A stretch of 64,000 nt of DNA from Rhodovulum sp. 12E13 (GTDB taxonomy: Bacteria; Pseudomonadota; Alphaproteobacteria; Rhodobacterales; Rhodobacteraceae), in assembly GCF_003340565.1 (NCBI RefSeq), contig NZ_QPLK01000013.1:56343-120342 (forward strand). The letters are read 5' to 3'. The translations under genes were made by a program, and so were the position numbers. The notes under the pieces are model-generated. The model did no database searches, had not been told where the DNA came from, and saw only the letters and a list, made by a program, of their open reading frames with translations. Positions 16,568 to 25,575 of the stretch are shown here, piece by piece (position 1 is the first letter of the stretch; every line of letters begins with the position of its first letter).

Positions 16568-17230
16568 TCAGGGGAGCAGGCGGGCGGCGAGGGCCGGGAG
16601 GGCGTCGTAGGCGTCGAGCAGCGCGTCGGGAGAGAGGTCGGCCACGGCGCGGCCCTCGGGGCCGAAGGTGACGAGGGCGACGGGCGCGGCGGCGGCGCGG
16701 GCGGTGTCGCGGTCGGTCACCGTGTCGCCGACGAGCATCGCGCGCCCCCGCGTGCCGCCGGCCCGCGCCACCGCCTCGTGAAACGGCGCCGGATCGGGCT
16801 TGCGCACCGGCAGCGTGTCGGCGCCCACGAGGGCGGGGAAGGTCGGGGCGATGTCCAGCCGGTCGAGCAGCAGGCGGGCGAGGCGCTCCGGCTTGTTGGT
16901 GCAGATTCCGACGGCGAAGCCCGCGCGCCGCAGCGCCTCGACCGCGTCGAGCGCCCCGGGATACAGCATGGTCTCGGCGTCGATGCGCGCCTCGTAGGCG
17001 TCGAGCAGGCGGGGATACCAGCGGTCGACCTCGGTCTCGTCGTCCAGCCCCGTGCGGGCGAGTCCGGCCCGCAGCATCGCGCGCCCGCCGCGGAAGGCGA
17101 TGCCCGCGTCCGCCGCCGGGTCGAGGCGCACGGCCGCGCCCATCGCGTCGAAGCAGGCGTTGGCGGCGGCGATGAGGTCGGCCGACGTGTCGGCCAGCGT
17201 GCCGTCGAGATCGAAGATGACGCTGCGCAT
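16568..17230 (-). CDS. gph: HAD-family phosphoglycolate phosphatase-like protein
   Basis: A 220-residue haloacid dehalogenase-type hydrolase. Motif I is VIFDLDGTLADT with the nucleophile Asp7 and acid/base Asp9, the helical cap follows (about 15-85), motif II is GICTNKP, motif III lysine is in LPVRKPDPAPF and motif IV is MLVGDTVTDRDTARAA. This set is that of phosphoglycolate phosphatase Gph and close relatives, which recycle 2-phosphoglycolate from DNA repair or photorespiration. Other phosphomonoesters are possible. The ATG at 17230 has GGGAAGGGG upstream. It is divergent from glmU, with 134 bp between. Confidence 0.8.
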   Translation of the reverse strand: MRSVIFDLDGTLADTSADLIAAANACFDAMGAAVRLDPAADAGIAFRGGRAMLRAGLARTGLDDETEVDRWYPRLLDAYEARIDAETMLYPGALDAVEALRRAGFAVGICTNKPERLARLLLDRLDIAPTFPALVGADTLPVRKPDPAPFHEAVARAGGTRGRAMLVGDTVTDRDTARAAAAPVALVTFGPEGRAVADLSPDALLDAYDALPALAARLLP

Positions 17231-17364
17231 CGTCTCTGCCCCTTCCCGTGAAACCTGTCGAAACGCAGCGTGACCCGCGCGGGCCTTGCGGCAGGGCCGG
17301 CGCCGCGCGATACGGGCGGTAATACGCCGCGAGGCGGATGGAAAGAGGCAGGGGGCGCGGGGCC

Positions 17365-18711
17365 ATGGCGCTGCAACTGGTGGTTCTTGCGGCCGGAGAG
17401 GGCACCCGCATGCTCTCTGACCGCCCCAAGGTGCTGCACGAGGTGGCCCATGCGCCGCTGCTGCACCATGCGCTGCGCGCCGGGTTGGCATTGGGGCCCG
17501 CGCGCGTCGCCCTCGTCGTGGGCCACGGCGGCGCGGCGGTGGGCGCGGCCGCACGCGAGATCGTCCCCGAGGCGGCGGTGGTCACGCAAGAGGAACGGCT
17601 CGGCACGGCGCATGCCGTCTCGGTCGCGCTGCCCGAGATCGCCGGCGCCGGCGGCGACACGCTGGTGCTCTACGCCGACACGCCGTTCCTGCGCGAGGAA
17701 ACCCTGTCCGCCATGCAGGCCGCGCGGGCACAGCACGACGTGGTGGTGCTTGGGTTCGAGGCCGCCGATCCGGGGCGCTACGGGCGGCTCGTGCAGGCGG
17801 CCGACGGCACGCTCGAGCGCATCGTCGAGTGGAAGGACGCCACCGAGGCGGAACGCGCCGTGCGGCTCTGCAATTCCGGAGTGATCTGCTGTGCCACGGC
17901 GCTGCTCGAGGAACTGCTGCCGCAGATCGGCAACGCCAATGCCAGCGGCGAGTACTACCTGACCGACATCGTGGGACTCGCCCGGGCGGGCGGCCTCTCG
18001 TGTGGGGTGGTGCGCTGCGACGAGGCCGAGACGCTGGGGGTGAACTCGCGCGCCGATCTCGCCCGGGCCGAGGCCGCCTTTCAGGCGCGCGCGCGGGCCG
18101 GGGCGCTGGAGACGGGGGCGACGCTGACCGCGCCAGAAACGGTGCATTTCGCCCACGACACGGTGCTGGGCCGCGACGTCGAGGTCGAGCCGATGGTCGT
18201 CTTCGGCCCCGGCGTGACGGTCGAGACCGGGGCGCGCATCCGCGCCTTCAGCCATCTCGAGGGCTGCCATGTCTCGGCCGGGGCGGTGATCGGCCCCTAC
18301 GCCCGCCTGCGCCCCGGCGCCGAGATCGGCGAGGACGCGCGCATCGGCAACTTCGTCGAGGTGAAGGCGGCCGAGATCGGGGCGGGGGCGAAGGTCAACC
18401 ACCTGACCTATATCGGCGATGCCGAGGTGGGGGCGGGCGCCAATATAGGCGCGGGCACGGTGACCTGCAATTACGACGGCGTCTCGAAGCACCGCACGGT
18501 GATCGGAGAGCGCGCCTTCATCGGGTCGGACACGATGCTGGTCGCGCCGGTGCGGGTGGGGGCCGAGGCTGTGACCGGCTCGGGCTCGGTCGTCACGCGC
18601 GACGTCGAGGCGGGGGCGCTCGCGCTTGGCCGCGCGCGGCAGGAGACCAGGCCGGGGCTTGGGCGCAGGCTGATGGAGCGGCTGCGCGCCGCCAGGGCGG
18701 AAAGGGGCTAG
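17365..18711 (+). CDS. glmU: bifunctional N-acetylglucosamine-1-phosphate uridyltransferase / glucosamine-1-phosphate acetyltransferase
   Basis: A 448-residue bifunctional enzyme making UDP-GlcNAc for peptidoglycan and lipopolysaccharide. The N-terminal uridyltransferase has VVLAAGEGTRMLSDRPKVLH (about residues 6-25), TAHAV and VLYADTPF motifs; from about residue 235 a left-handed beta-helix of hexapeptide repeats forms the acetyltransferase, with VNHLTYIGDAEVGAGANIGA and TVTCNYDGVSKHRT typical of the acetyl-CoA site. I chose the ATG at 17365 because the frame's earlier start would add MERGRGRGA in front of the beta strand. glmS follows after 3 bases, so the two consecutive pathway enzymes form an operon. 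Confidence 0.95.
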   Translation: MALQLVVLAAGEGTRMLSDRPKVLHEVAHAPLLHHALRAGLALGPARVALVVGHGGAAVGAAAREIVPEAAVVTQEERLGTAHAVSVALPEIAGAGGDTLVLYADTPFLREETLSAMQAARAQHDVVVLGFEAADPGRYGRLVQAADGTLERIVEWKDATEAERAVRLCNSGVICCATALLEELLPQIGNANASGEYYLTDIVGLARAGGLSCGVVRCDEAETLGVNSRADLARAEAAFQARARAGALETGATLTAPETVHFAHDTVLGRDVEVEPMVVFGPGVTVETGARIRAFSHLEGCHVSAGAVIGPYARLRPGAEIGEDARIGNFVEVKAAEIGAGAKVNHLTYIGDAEVGAGANIGAGTVTCNYDGVSKHRTVIGERAFIGSDTMLVAPVRVGAEAVTGSGSVVTRDVEAGALALGRARQETRPGLGRRLMERLRAARAERG

Positions 18712-18714
18712 GCG

Positions 18715-20529
18715 ATGTGCGGAATCGTCGGCGTTCTGGGCGATCACGAGGCGGCGCCGCTGCTGGTGGAGGCGCTGAAGCGGCTCGAGTATCGCGGCTA
18801 CGACTCGGCCGGCATCGCCACCGTGCAGGGCGGCCGGCTCGACCGGCGCCGCGCCGTGGGCAAGCTGGTCAACCTGTCGGACCGGCTCGTGCACGAACCG
18901 CTCGCCGGCAAGTCGGGGATCGGGCACACCCGCTGGGCCACCCACGGTGCGCCCTCCGAGGTCAACGCCCATCCGCACCGCGCCGGGCCGGTGGCGGTGG
19001 TTCACAACGGGATCATAGAGAATTTCAAGACGTTGCGGGAGGAACTTCACGCAGCGGGCTATGCCAGCGAGACCGAGACAGACACCGAGACGATCGCGCT
19101 CCTCGCCCGCCGCCACCTCGACGCAGGACATAGCCCGCGCGAAGCGGCGCAGGCGACGCTTGCCCGCCTCGAGGGCGCCTTCGCGCTGGCCTTCCTGTTC
19201 GAGGGCGAGGACGACCTGATGATCGTTGCCCGCAAGGGCTCGCCTCTGGCCATCGGGCACGGGCAAGGCGAGGTCTATGTCGGCTCCGACGCCATCGCCC
19301 TCGCGCCCCTGACCGACCGGATCACCTATCTCGAGGAAGGCGACTGGGCCATTCTCACCCGCGCCTCCATCGACATTTGCGACGGCGAGGGGCGGCCTGT
19401 CCACCGTGAGGCCCGGACAGTGCATCTCGACGCGGGACAGATCGAGAAGGGCGGGCACCGGCACTTCATGGCGAAGGAGATCGCCGAACAGCCCACCGTG
19501 CTCGCCGACACGCTGGCCCATTACCTGGGTGACGAGATCGTGCTTCCCGAGCCGGGGATCGACTTTGCCGAGGTCGATCGCGTGGCGATGTCGGCCTGCG
19601 GCACCGCCTCCTACGCCTGCGCCATCGCGCGCTACTGGTTCGAGCGGATCGCGCAGCTGCCCGCCGAGGTCGACGTCGCGTCGGAGTTCCGCTATCGCGA
19701 GCCGCCGATCCCGCCGCGCACGCTCGCGCTGTTCGTCAGCCAGTCGGGCGAGACGGCGGATACGCTGGCGGCGCTGCGCTATGCCGCGCCGAAGGCGGCG
19801 CAGGTCGCCTCGGTCGTCAACGTGCCCGAGAGCACGATGGCGCGGGAATCGGCGCTGGTGCTGCCCACCCATGCCGGCGCCGAGATCGGCGTTGCCTCGA
19901 CCAAGGCGTTCACCTGTCAGCTGGCCGTGCTCTTCCTGCTGGCGGTCAGGGCGGGGCGCGACCGGGGCACGCTCGACGCGAGCGCGGTGGCCGCGCATCT
20001 CGCTGCGCTGCAGGCCCTGCCCGGCCTGATGAGCCACGCGCTCGCGCTCGGCCCGGAGATCGCCCGCGTGGCGCGGCGGATCGCCGAGGCCGACGACGTG
20101 CTGTTCCTCGGGCGCGGCCCGATGTACCCGCTGGCGCTCGAGGGCGCGCTGAAACTCAAGGAAATCAGCTATATCCATGCTGAAGGTTATGCATCGGGCG
20201 AGCTCAAGCACGGCCCCATCGCGCTGATCGACGACACGGTGCCGGTGGTGGTGCTGGCGCCTCGCGACGGGCTGTTCGACAAGACCGTGTCGAACATGCA
20301 GGAGGTGATGGCGCGTGGCGGCCGGGTGCTGCTGGTGTCCGATGCCGCCGGCATCGCCGAGGCGGGCGCGGGCGTGTGGGAGAGCGTGGCCATGCCCTCG
20401 GTCGACGACCTGCTGGCACCCATCCTCTATGCCCTGCCGGCGCAGATGCTAGCCTACCACACCGCCGTCGCCAAGGGCACCGATGTCGACCAGCCGCGCA
20501 ACCTGGCGAAATCCGTCACCGTGGAGTGA
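18715..20529 (+). CDS. glmS: glutamine--fructose-6-phosphate aminotransferase (isomerizing)
   Basis: A 604-residue glucosamine-6-phosphate synthase, usual length. The N-terminal glutaminase domain starts MCGIVGVLG with the nucleophile Cys2 exposed after Met removal and includes GIGHTRWATHG and HNGIIENF. Two SIS domains follow (from about residue 280; MSACGTASYACAIARYWFE, SQSGETADTLAALR, and SYIHAEGYASGELKHGPIALI), ending with the conserved KSVTVE. It makes glucosamine-6-phosphate from fructose-6-phosphate and glutamine, the entry to amino-sugar synthesis. It starts 3 bases after glmU. No glmS ribozyme or sRNA target is visible in such a short gap. Confidence 0.96.
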   Translation: MCGIVGVLGDHEAAPLLVEALKRLEYRGYDSAGIATVQGGRLDRRRAVGKLVNLSDRLVHEPLAGKSGIGHTRWATHGAPSEVNAHPHRAGPVAVVHNGIIENFKTLREELHAAGYASETETDTETIALLARRHLDAGHSPREAAQATLARLEGAFALAFLFEGEDDLMIVARKGSPLAIGHGQGEVYVGSDAIALAPLTDRITYLEEGDWAILTRASIDICDGEGRPVHREARTVHLDAGQIEKGGHRHFMAKEIAEQPTVLADTLAHYLGDEIVLPEPGIDFAEVDRVAMSACGTASYACAIARYWFERIAQLPAEVDVASEFRYREPPIPPRTLALFVSQSGETADTLAALRYAAPKAAQVASVVNVPESTMARESALVLPTHAGAEIGVASTKAFTCQLAVLFLLAVRAGRDRGTLDASAVAAHLAALQALPGLMSHALALGPEIARVARRIAEADDVLFLGRGPMYPLALEGALKLKEISYIHAEGYASGELKHGPIALIDDTVPVVVLAPRDGLFDKTVSNMQEVMARGGRVLLVSDAAGIAEAGAGVWESVAMPSVDDLLAPILYALPAQMLAYHTAVAKGTDVDQPRNLAKSVTVE

Positions 20530-20609
20530 CCGCCCAGGGGGCTGCACGCCACGGAACGCCACGCCAGGGGGGCTGGCCGGCCCGGAGCGGGGCGTCCGAC
20601 GTTCGCAAG

Positions 20610-20637
20610 GCGCCGCCAGACGTAACGATGGCGGCGC
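20610..20637. terminator. bidirectional hairpin between convergent glmS and tcuB
   Basis: Arms GCGCCGCCA (20610-20618) and TGGCGGCGC (20629-20637) with a 10-nt loop, flanked by AAG on the left and CTT on the right that could extend the stem past one bulged base. It lies 80 nt after the glmS stop and 67 nt after the tcuB stop, the only hairpin I see between these convergent genes, so it may serve both. Confidence 0.5.
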
Positions 20638-20704
20638 TTCGAGCTAGCCCGGACGCGCCCTCACGAGAGCCCCGGTGACACGCCGCTCGCGCCCGCCCGG
20701 CCTG

Positions 20705-21823
20705 CTAGGCCGCGCGCCCCTGCGCGTCGCGCACGAGCGCGGCGAAGCGGTAGGCGCCATGGGCCATCTTGGAATATGGCGTCGTCAGGAACAGGGCCAG
20801 CACCGCCCCCAGATGCAGCGCCAGCAGGGCGGGCACCAGGACTGTGCCCGTCGCCGCATAGAGAACGAGCCCGGACAGGCCCGTCAGACCGAGAAGCAGC
20901 ACGAAAGCCATCTCGCCGCCCCAGCGTGACGGTGCGCCGAGCGCGGGGTCGGCCTTCGTCTTGAGCCAGGCGAGCGCAAAGGCGCCCACCGTCAGCAGCA
21001 GCCCGCCCGGCACGCCGAACAGCTTCGGCAGGCTCCACAGCGGATAGGGTGCGGGCGCGTCGAAGACGTAGTGCAGCACGGTGCCGGAGGAGGTCGAGGC
21101 GAAGCACAGCAGGAAGCCCCAGAGCACCGCCTGGTGCGAATGGCGACGGGCGTTGCCGAAGCGGTCGCCGTTTTCGTAGTTGCACCCCTGCGCCGGCCCG
21201 CCCGACAGGTTCTTGAGCCGGCCGGCGTCGAGCGCGGCCTCCTTCAGGTGCGCCCACCGGACGGGGCCGCCGCCCGTCTCGTGCCAGTAGCGGCGCACGC
21301 CCACCCCGAGCGCGACGACCGGGAACAGGAAGGCCGGGGCGAAGATCGCCACCATCGCCGCGTGCGAGAGATAGGCGTAGAAGCCCTCGCCCGAAGCGGG
21401 CGCCAGCGCCGCGAGCGCGAGGAAGAGCGCCGCGATGCCGGCGACGAGCGCGGCCGTCAGCGCCACGCCGCTGCGCTGGAACGTGCCCGCCAGCCCGTGC
21501 GGCCAGGCGAACCGCTCCCAGCTGTCGCTGCGCACCTCGGCCAGCGCGCGCGGCAGGTTGACGGCGAATTCGTGCGGCTCGGCATACTGGCAGGCGTAGT
21601 AGCAGCCGCGGCAGTTGTGGCAGAGATTGGCAAGTTGCGTGATGTCGCCGTCGGCGAATGCACGCTCGCGGGTGATCGCGGGAAAGACCGAGCAATACCC
21701 TTCGCAATAGCGGCAGGCGTTGCAGATCTGGACCTGCCGGCGCGCTTCCTCGATCGCGTCCTGCCCGCGCTCTTCGGGGCTGAGGGCGACGGGGGCCTCG
21801 CCCCGGGTGAAATCAAGCGACAT
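20705..21823 (-). CDS. tcuB: tricarballylate utilization 4Fe-4S / cytochrome-like protein TcuB
   Basis: A 372-residue membrane electron-transfer partner of tricarballylate dehydrogenase. The N-terminus carries two ferredoxin-type motifs (Cys34/37/40/44 in CNACRYCEGYC and Cys68/71/74/78 in CHNCRGCYYAC). About six transmembrane segments follow, from about residue 117 onward, with the family signature FGNARRHSHQAVLWGFLLCF. TcuB reoxidises the flavin of TcuA and feeds electrons to the quinone pool. It overlaps the end of tcuA by 11 bases. TcuB proteins are also called CitB-like; the pairing with TcuA supports tricarballylate. It is the last gene of the long minus-strand catabolic run. Confidence 0.88.
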   Translation of the reverse strand: MSLDFTRGEAPVALSPEERGQDAIEEARRQVQICNACRYCEGYCSVFPAITRERAFADGDITQLANLCHNCRGCYYACQYAEPHEFAVNLPRALAEVRSDSWERFAWPHGLAGTFQRSGVALTAALVAGIAALFLALAALAPASGEGFYAYLSHAAMVAIFAPAFLFPVVALGVGVRRYWHETGGGPVRWAHLKEAALDAGRLKNLSGGPAQGCNYENGDRFGNARRHSHQAVLWGFLLCFASTSSGTVLHYVFDAPAPYPLWSLPKLFGVPGGLLLTVGAFALAWLKTKADPALGAPSRWGGEMAFVLLLGLTGLSGLVLYAATGTVLVPALLALHLGAVLALFLTTPYSKMAHGAYRFAALVRDAQGRAA

Positions 21824-23210
21824 GGGCGGCAGCCTCCTGTCCCGCGATGCGTCCGAAGACGGTTCCGATGGTCATGCCGAAGCCGGCCAGATAGCCTTGG
21901 CCGAGGATCGAGCCCGCCATGATCTCGCCCGCCGCCCAGACATTGGCCAGCCGCGCCCCCCCGGCCGAGACGCGGGCCGTCTCGTCGACCTTGAGCCCGA
22001 GATAGGTGAACGTGACGCCAGGGCGGAGCGTGTAGCCGTAGAATGGCGGCTCGACGATGGGGCGGGCCCAGTTCGTCTTGGGCGGGTCGAGGCCCTCGGT
22101 GGCCAGCCCGTCGAGCTCGGTCGGCGTGAAGGCGCCGTCGCGGCAGGCGGCGTTGAAGGCGTCGACCGTCTCGCGCAGCTTCGGGCCCGAGATGCCGAGG
22201 CGCTGGCCCAGCCCCTCGATCGTGTCGGCCTTCTCGGGCGGGTAGAGCGAAGGCATGAACAGCTCGAGGCTCCCGGCGTCGATGATGGCATAGGCCACCT
22301 GCTCGGGCTGCGCGGCCACCAGCCGGCCCCAGATCGCGTAGCGCTTGGGCCAGACATCCTCGCCCTCGTCGTAGAACCGCTCGCCGTTGCGATTGACCAC
22401 CACAGAGAACGGCACGCAGTCGAGCCGCGTGGCGATACCGCCGTCGAACCTGGGCGCACGGCCGTCGATGGCGACCGCGTGGCACTGGGTGGGGTCGCCC
22501 ACGCTGTCGGCGCCCTGGTCGAGCATGTCGCGCAGCACCGCGCCGCGGTTGTAGGGCGTGCCGCGGATCAGGAAGTTGCGCGCCGCCTCGCCCCAGGCGC
22601 TCGCCAGCCAGTCGAGATTGGCCTGGAAGCCGCCCGAGGCGAGCACCAGCGCGCGCGCCTCCAGCCGGACGGTCTGCCCGCCGATCGTCGCGTCGAGGCC
22701 CTGCACCCGGCCGCCCTCGACCGCGACATGGGTGACCTCGGCCTCGTAGGCGACGGTCACGCCCAGATCCTCGACGGTGTTGTAGTAGGCGTTCACCAGC
22801 GCCTTGCCGCCGCCGAGGAAGAAGGCGTTGGTGCGCGACAGCGACAGCGTGCCCGAGAGCGAGGGCTGGAACGCCACGCCGTGCCGCTCCATCCAGGGCA
22901 GGCACTCCTCGGAGGTGCGGATCGTCATGCGGGCGAGCGCCTCGTCGGTCTTGCCGCCGGTGACGCGGATCAGGTCGTCGAAATACTCGTCCTCGCGGTA
23001 GGCGCCGGTCAGGACCGAGAGCGGCGCCTCGTGCTTGCAGCGAAAGTTGCGGGTATGGCGCGAATTGCCGCCGCGATAGGGCTCGGGCGCGCCTTCGAGC
23101 ACCAGCACCCGCGCCCCCGCCTCGGCGCTCTCGATCGCCGCGCAGAGGCCGGCATTGCCTCCGCCCACGACGATCACGTCCCACAATGTCGATTCCAGCG
23201 TCCCGTTCAT
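21813..23210 (-). CDS. tcuA: FAD-dependent tricarballylate dehydrogenase TcuA
   Basis: A 465-residue flavoprotein of the fumarate reductase/succinate dehydrogenase flavoprotein type, close to the known length of TcuA. WDVIVVGGGNAGLCAAIESA (about 10-29) is the dinucleotide-binding fold, followed by VLVLEGAPEPYRGGNSRHTRNF, typical of TcuA. The C-terminal NVWAAGEIMAGSILGQGYLAGFGMT segment closes the FAD site. TcuA oxidises tricarballylate to cis-aconitate, which enters the TCA cycle. I chose the ATG at 23210 (MNGTLESTLWD). The usual tcuR regulator and tcuC carrier are absent; tripartite transporter genes occupy their place just upstream. Confidence 0.87.
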   Translation of the reverse strand: MNGTLESTLWDVIVVGGGNAGLCAAIESAEAGARVLVLEGAPEPYRGGNSRHTRNFRCKHEAPLSVLTGAYREDEYFDDLIRVTGGKTDEALARMTIRTSEECLPWMERHGVAFQPSLSGTLSLSRTNAFFLGGGKALVNAYYNTVEDLGVTVAYEAEVTHVAVEGGRVQGLDATIGGQTVRLEARALVLASGGFQANLDWLASAWGEAARNFLIRGTPYNRGAVLRDMLDQGADSVGDPTQCHAVAIDGRAPRFDGGIATRLDCVPFSVVVNRNGERFYDEGEDVWPKRYAIWGRLVAAQPEQVAYAIIDAGSLELFMPSLYPPEKADTIEGLGQRLGISGPKLRETVDAFNAACRDGAFTPTELDGLATEGLDPPKTNWARPIVEPPFYGYTLRPGVTFTYLGLKVDETARVSAGGARLANVWAAGEIMAGSILGQGYLAGFGMTIGTVFGRIAGQEAAAHVA

Positions 23211-23531
23211 CGCGCTCCCGCTTCCCTGTCCCGTTCGTCCGGCCCTGCCGCGATCATCGCGCCCGCCCGAGGCGGACTCCAGGCCCGTATCGACGCCCTC
23301 GCCCCGCGCCATCTGCCCCGCCCCGCGGATGCCCGGCCCATGCGGCCGCGGCGGCAGGCCAAGGGCGCGGAGCCTGCATCGCCCCCTGCCCTGCACCCTG
23401 CGCCTGCCCGCGGCGCCCATGCGGGGGCGCCCTGCCCCCGGTGGCGCCTCCGCGCCCGGCCGCCCCGTGTTGGTATCCTCCGGGCCGGGCTGAACCGGGT
23501 GCTCCTGGTCGTGGATGCGGGGCGGGCAAGG
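23211..23531. other. intergenic region without a gene
   Basis: These 321 bp lie between the tctB-type gene stop (23532) and tcuA start (23210). They are extremely GC-rich with many CCCGGC tracts; the open frames in them have low-complexity Ala/Arg/Pro/Gly translations and no ribosome binding site. A promoter for tcuAB may lie here, but none is clear. Confidence 0.5.
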
Positions 23532-23978
23532 TCAGAACGAGGGCAGGAACTGGTCGAAGATCACGAAGACGGCAAGCCCGACGCTCGCGGCGAGCACCGC
23601 GCTCGGCACCTTCCGCTCATTGCAGAAAAGCACGCCAAACAGAAACAGGAAAGCCGGCACCGCCACCAGGTAGGAGACGAAATGGGCGACCACCAGAAAG
23701 CCCGCGAGGAAGCCGTAGATCCGCGCGAGGCCCGCCCAGTCGACGGGCCTGTCCTGCTCTGGCGGTGGGGTCGGGGCGTCGGGGGCCTGCCCTGCGGCGG
23801 CGGCGGCCCGGTCGGCCCGGAGATCCGCCACGAGGAGCGCAAGCGCCATGACGAGCACCAGCCCCGACACGGCGAAGGGAAAGCCGAACGCCGCCGTTCC
23901 CGCATACTCGAACGCCCCGGCGAGCATCGCCGCCGACAGCGTGGCGACAAGCAGGGTGAAAACGTGCCTAGCCTTCAT
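23532..23978 (-). CDS. tctB: tripartite tricarboxylate transporter TctB family protein (copy 1)
   Basis: A 148-residue small membrane subunit of a tripartite tricarboxylate transporter (TTT). Four transmembrane segments are expected: about 5-23, 32-52, 88-107 and 114-140, with a long Ala/Pro-rich cytoplasmic loop (about 53-86). TctB assists the large channel subunit TctA, which lies directly upstream and overlaps it by 11 bases. Sequence conservation in TctB is low, so the call rests on size, topology and position. Next to tcuA/tcuB, the likely cargo is a tricarboxylate such as tricarballylate or citrate. Confidence 0.8.
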   Translation of the reverse strand: MKARHVFTLLVATLSAAMLAGAFEYAGTAAFGFPFAVSGLVLVMALALLVADLRADRAAAAAGQAPDAPTPPPEQDRPVDWAGLARIYGFLAGFLVVAHFVSYLVAVPAFLFLFGVLFCNERKVPSAVLAASVGLAVFVIFDQFLPSF

Positions 23979-25494
23979 CTTTCGACTCCTTGCTCCGCGA
24001 CCGCCGGGCGGCGCGCGACAGGAGCGCGCCCGGGCTGGCGCGCAGCGCGGGATAGACGAGCATGGCGATGGTCGCCAGCAGCAGGCCCAGCGTGATCGGC
24101 CGCGTCAGCGAGCCCTCGATCCCGAAGACCAGCATGCTCTGGTAGAAGTTCTTCTCGATCAGGCCGCCCAGCACCAGCGCGATGATCAGCGCCACCCGCG
24201 AGAACCCGTAGGCCTGGAAGAAGTAGCCCACCAGCCCGAAGACGAGCGCCACGATCATGTCGCCGAAATTGCCGTAGGTGGCATACGAGCCGAGCAGCCC
24301 CAGCACCAGGATCACTGGCGCGACGGTGGTGCTGCGCAGCGCGGTGACGCGGGCGAGATAGGGCGCCCATCCCAGCATGATGATCCCGGCCAGCACGTTG
24401 CCGAAGACGAGCGTGCCGATCAGCACCATGATGATGTCGGGGCTGTCGAGCATCAGCCGCGGGCCGGGCGTGATCCCGAACACCATCAGCGCGCCGATCA
24501 GGATCGCCATGTCGAGGCTGCCGGGGATGCCGAAGATCAGCGTCGGCACGAAGGCGCCGCCGTCCTTGGCGTTGTTGGCCGATTCCGGCGCGATGACGCC
24601 GCGGATGTCGCCCTTGCCGAAGGACGACTTGTCCTTCGCGGTGGCCTTGGCCTGGCCGTAGGCGATCAGGTTGGCGACCGCGCCGCCAACGCCGGGGATG
24701 ATCCCGATCAGCGTGCCGAGGATCGAGCCGCGCAGGAACGTGCCGAAGTTCCGGAACACCGCGAGGCTGCCGCGCCACACGCCGGACATGCCGAACTCGA
24801 TGCGCTCTCCGGCGACGGATTTCTTGTCGAGCAGCAGCGACAGGGCCTCGGAGATGGCGAATAGGCCGATCATCACCGGCACCAGCTTGATGCCGTCGTA
24901 GAGATAGTCGGTGCCGAGATCGTAGCGCACCAGCCCCTCGATCGGGTCGGCGCCGACGAAGGCCAGCATCAGGCCCAGCCCGGCCGACATGACGCCCTTC
25001 CACATCGTGCCCTCGCCCAGCAGGGCGATCAGGCACAGGCCCATGACGGTGATCATGAAGTATTCGGGGTAGGAGAACGACAGCACGATCTGCCGGCCGA
25101 GCGGCAGGATCATGATGAGCACCGACGCGCCCACGAGCGCGCCCAGCAGCGACGAGGTGGCCGCGGCCCCGATGGCGTAGCCCGCCTTGCCCTGCCGCGC
25201 GAGCGGATAGCCGTCGAAGGTGGTGGCGACGTTCTGGGCCGAGCCGGGCGTGTTGAGCAGGATGCCGGCGACCGAGCCCGCCGTGGGCACGGCCCCCGCC
25301 GCGCCGATCAGCATGATGATGGCGTATTCGGGTTCGAGCGCGAAGGTCACCGGCAGCAGGAGCGCGAGGACCTGTCCGCCGCCCAGGCCCGGAAGGATGC
25401 CGAAGACCATTCCGATCAGGGTTCCCCCGATCAGGAAGGCGATCCCCGGCCAGCTGAAGATCACGCCGAGGGCGGGCAGGATTGCATCGTACAC
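23968..25494 (-). CDS. tctA: tripartite tricarboxylate transporter permease TctA (copy 1)
   Basis: A 508-residue large membrane subunit of a secondary, binding-protein-dependent transporter, with about twelve transmembrane segments. The two inverted halves each carry the family glycine motif: GILPGLGGGQ near residue 33 and GIIPGVGGAVAN near residue 280. LLNTPGSAQNVATTFDGYPLA (about 79-99) is another TctA hallmark. I favour the GTG at 25494 (VYDAILPALG), preceded by AGGGACGAG; the annotated-length alternative is a TTG at 25524 with no ribosome binding site. The stem-loop between it and the upstream binding-protein gene may lower its expression relative to that protein. Confidence 0.9.
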   Translation of the reverse strand: MYDAILPALGVIFSWPGIAFLIGGTLIGMVFGILPGLGGGQVLALLLPVTFALEPEYAIIMLIGAAGAVPTAGSVAGILLNTPGSAQNVATTFDGYPLARQGKAGYAIGAAATSSLLGALVGASVLIMILPLGRQIVLSFSYPEYFMITVMGLCLIALLGEGTMWKGVMSAGLGLMLAFVGADPIEGLVRYDLGTDYLYDGIKLVPVMIGLFAISEALSLLLDKKSVAGERIEFGMSGVWRGSLAVFRNFGTFLRGSILGTLIGIIPGVGGAVANLIAYGQAKATAKDKSSFGKGDIRGVIAPESANNAKDGGAFVPTLIFGIPGSLDMAILIGALMVFGITPGPRLMLDSPDIIMVLIGTLVFGNVLAGIIMLGWAPYLARVTALRSTTVAPVILVLGLLGSYATYGNFGDMIVALVFGLVGYFFQAYGFSRVALIIALVLGGLIEKNFYQSMLVFGIEGSLTRPITLGLLLATIAMLVYPALRASPGALLSRAARRSRSKESKDEG

Positions 25495-25530
25495 GCGGCT
25501 CGTCCCTGAAGCTGCTAGTCGCAACGGAAA

Positions 25531-25561
25531 GGGCGGCGGCGCCTCGGGAGCGCCGCCGCCC
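25531..25561 (-). terminator. strong stem-loop after the first tctC gene
   Basis: Perfect 12-bp arms GGGCGGCGGCGC (25531-25542) and GCGCCGCCGCCC (25550-25561) with a 7-nt loop, starting 15 nt after the tctC stop in the minus direction and followed by TTTCC. It can act as a leaky terminator or 3' stabiliser so that the periplasmic binding protein is made in excess over tctA/tctB. Confidence 0.65.
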
Positions 25562-25575
25562 GGATCGTGGGCTTG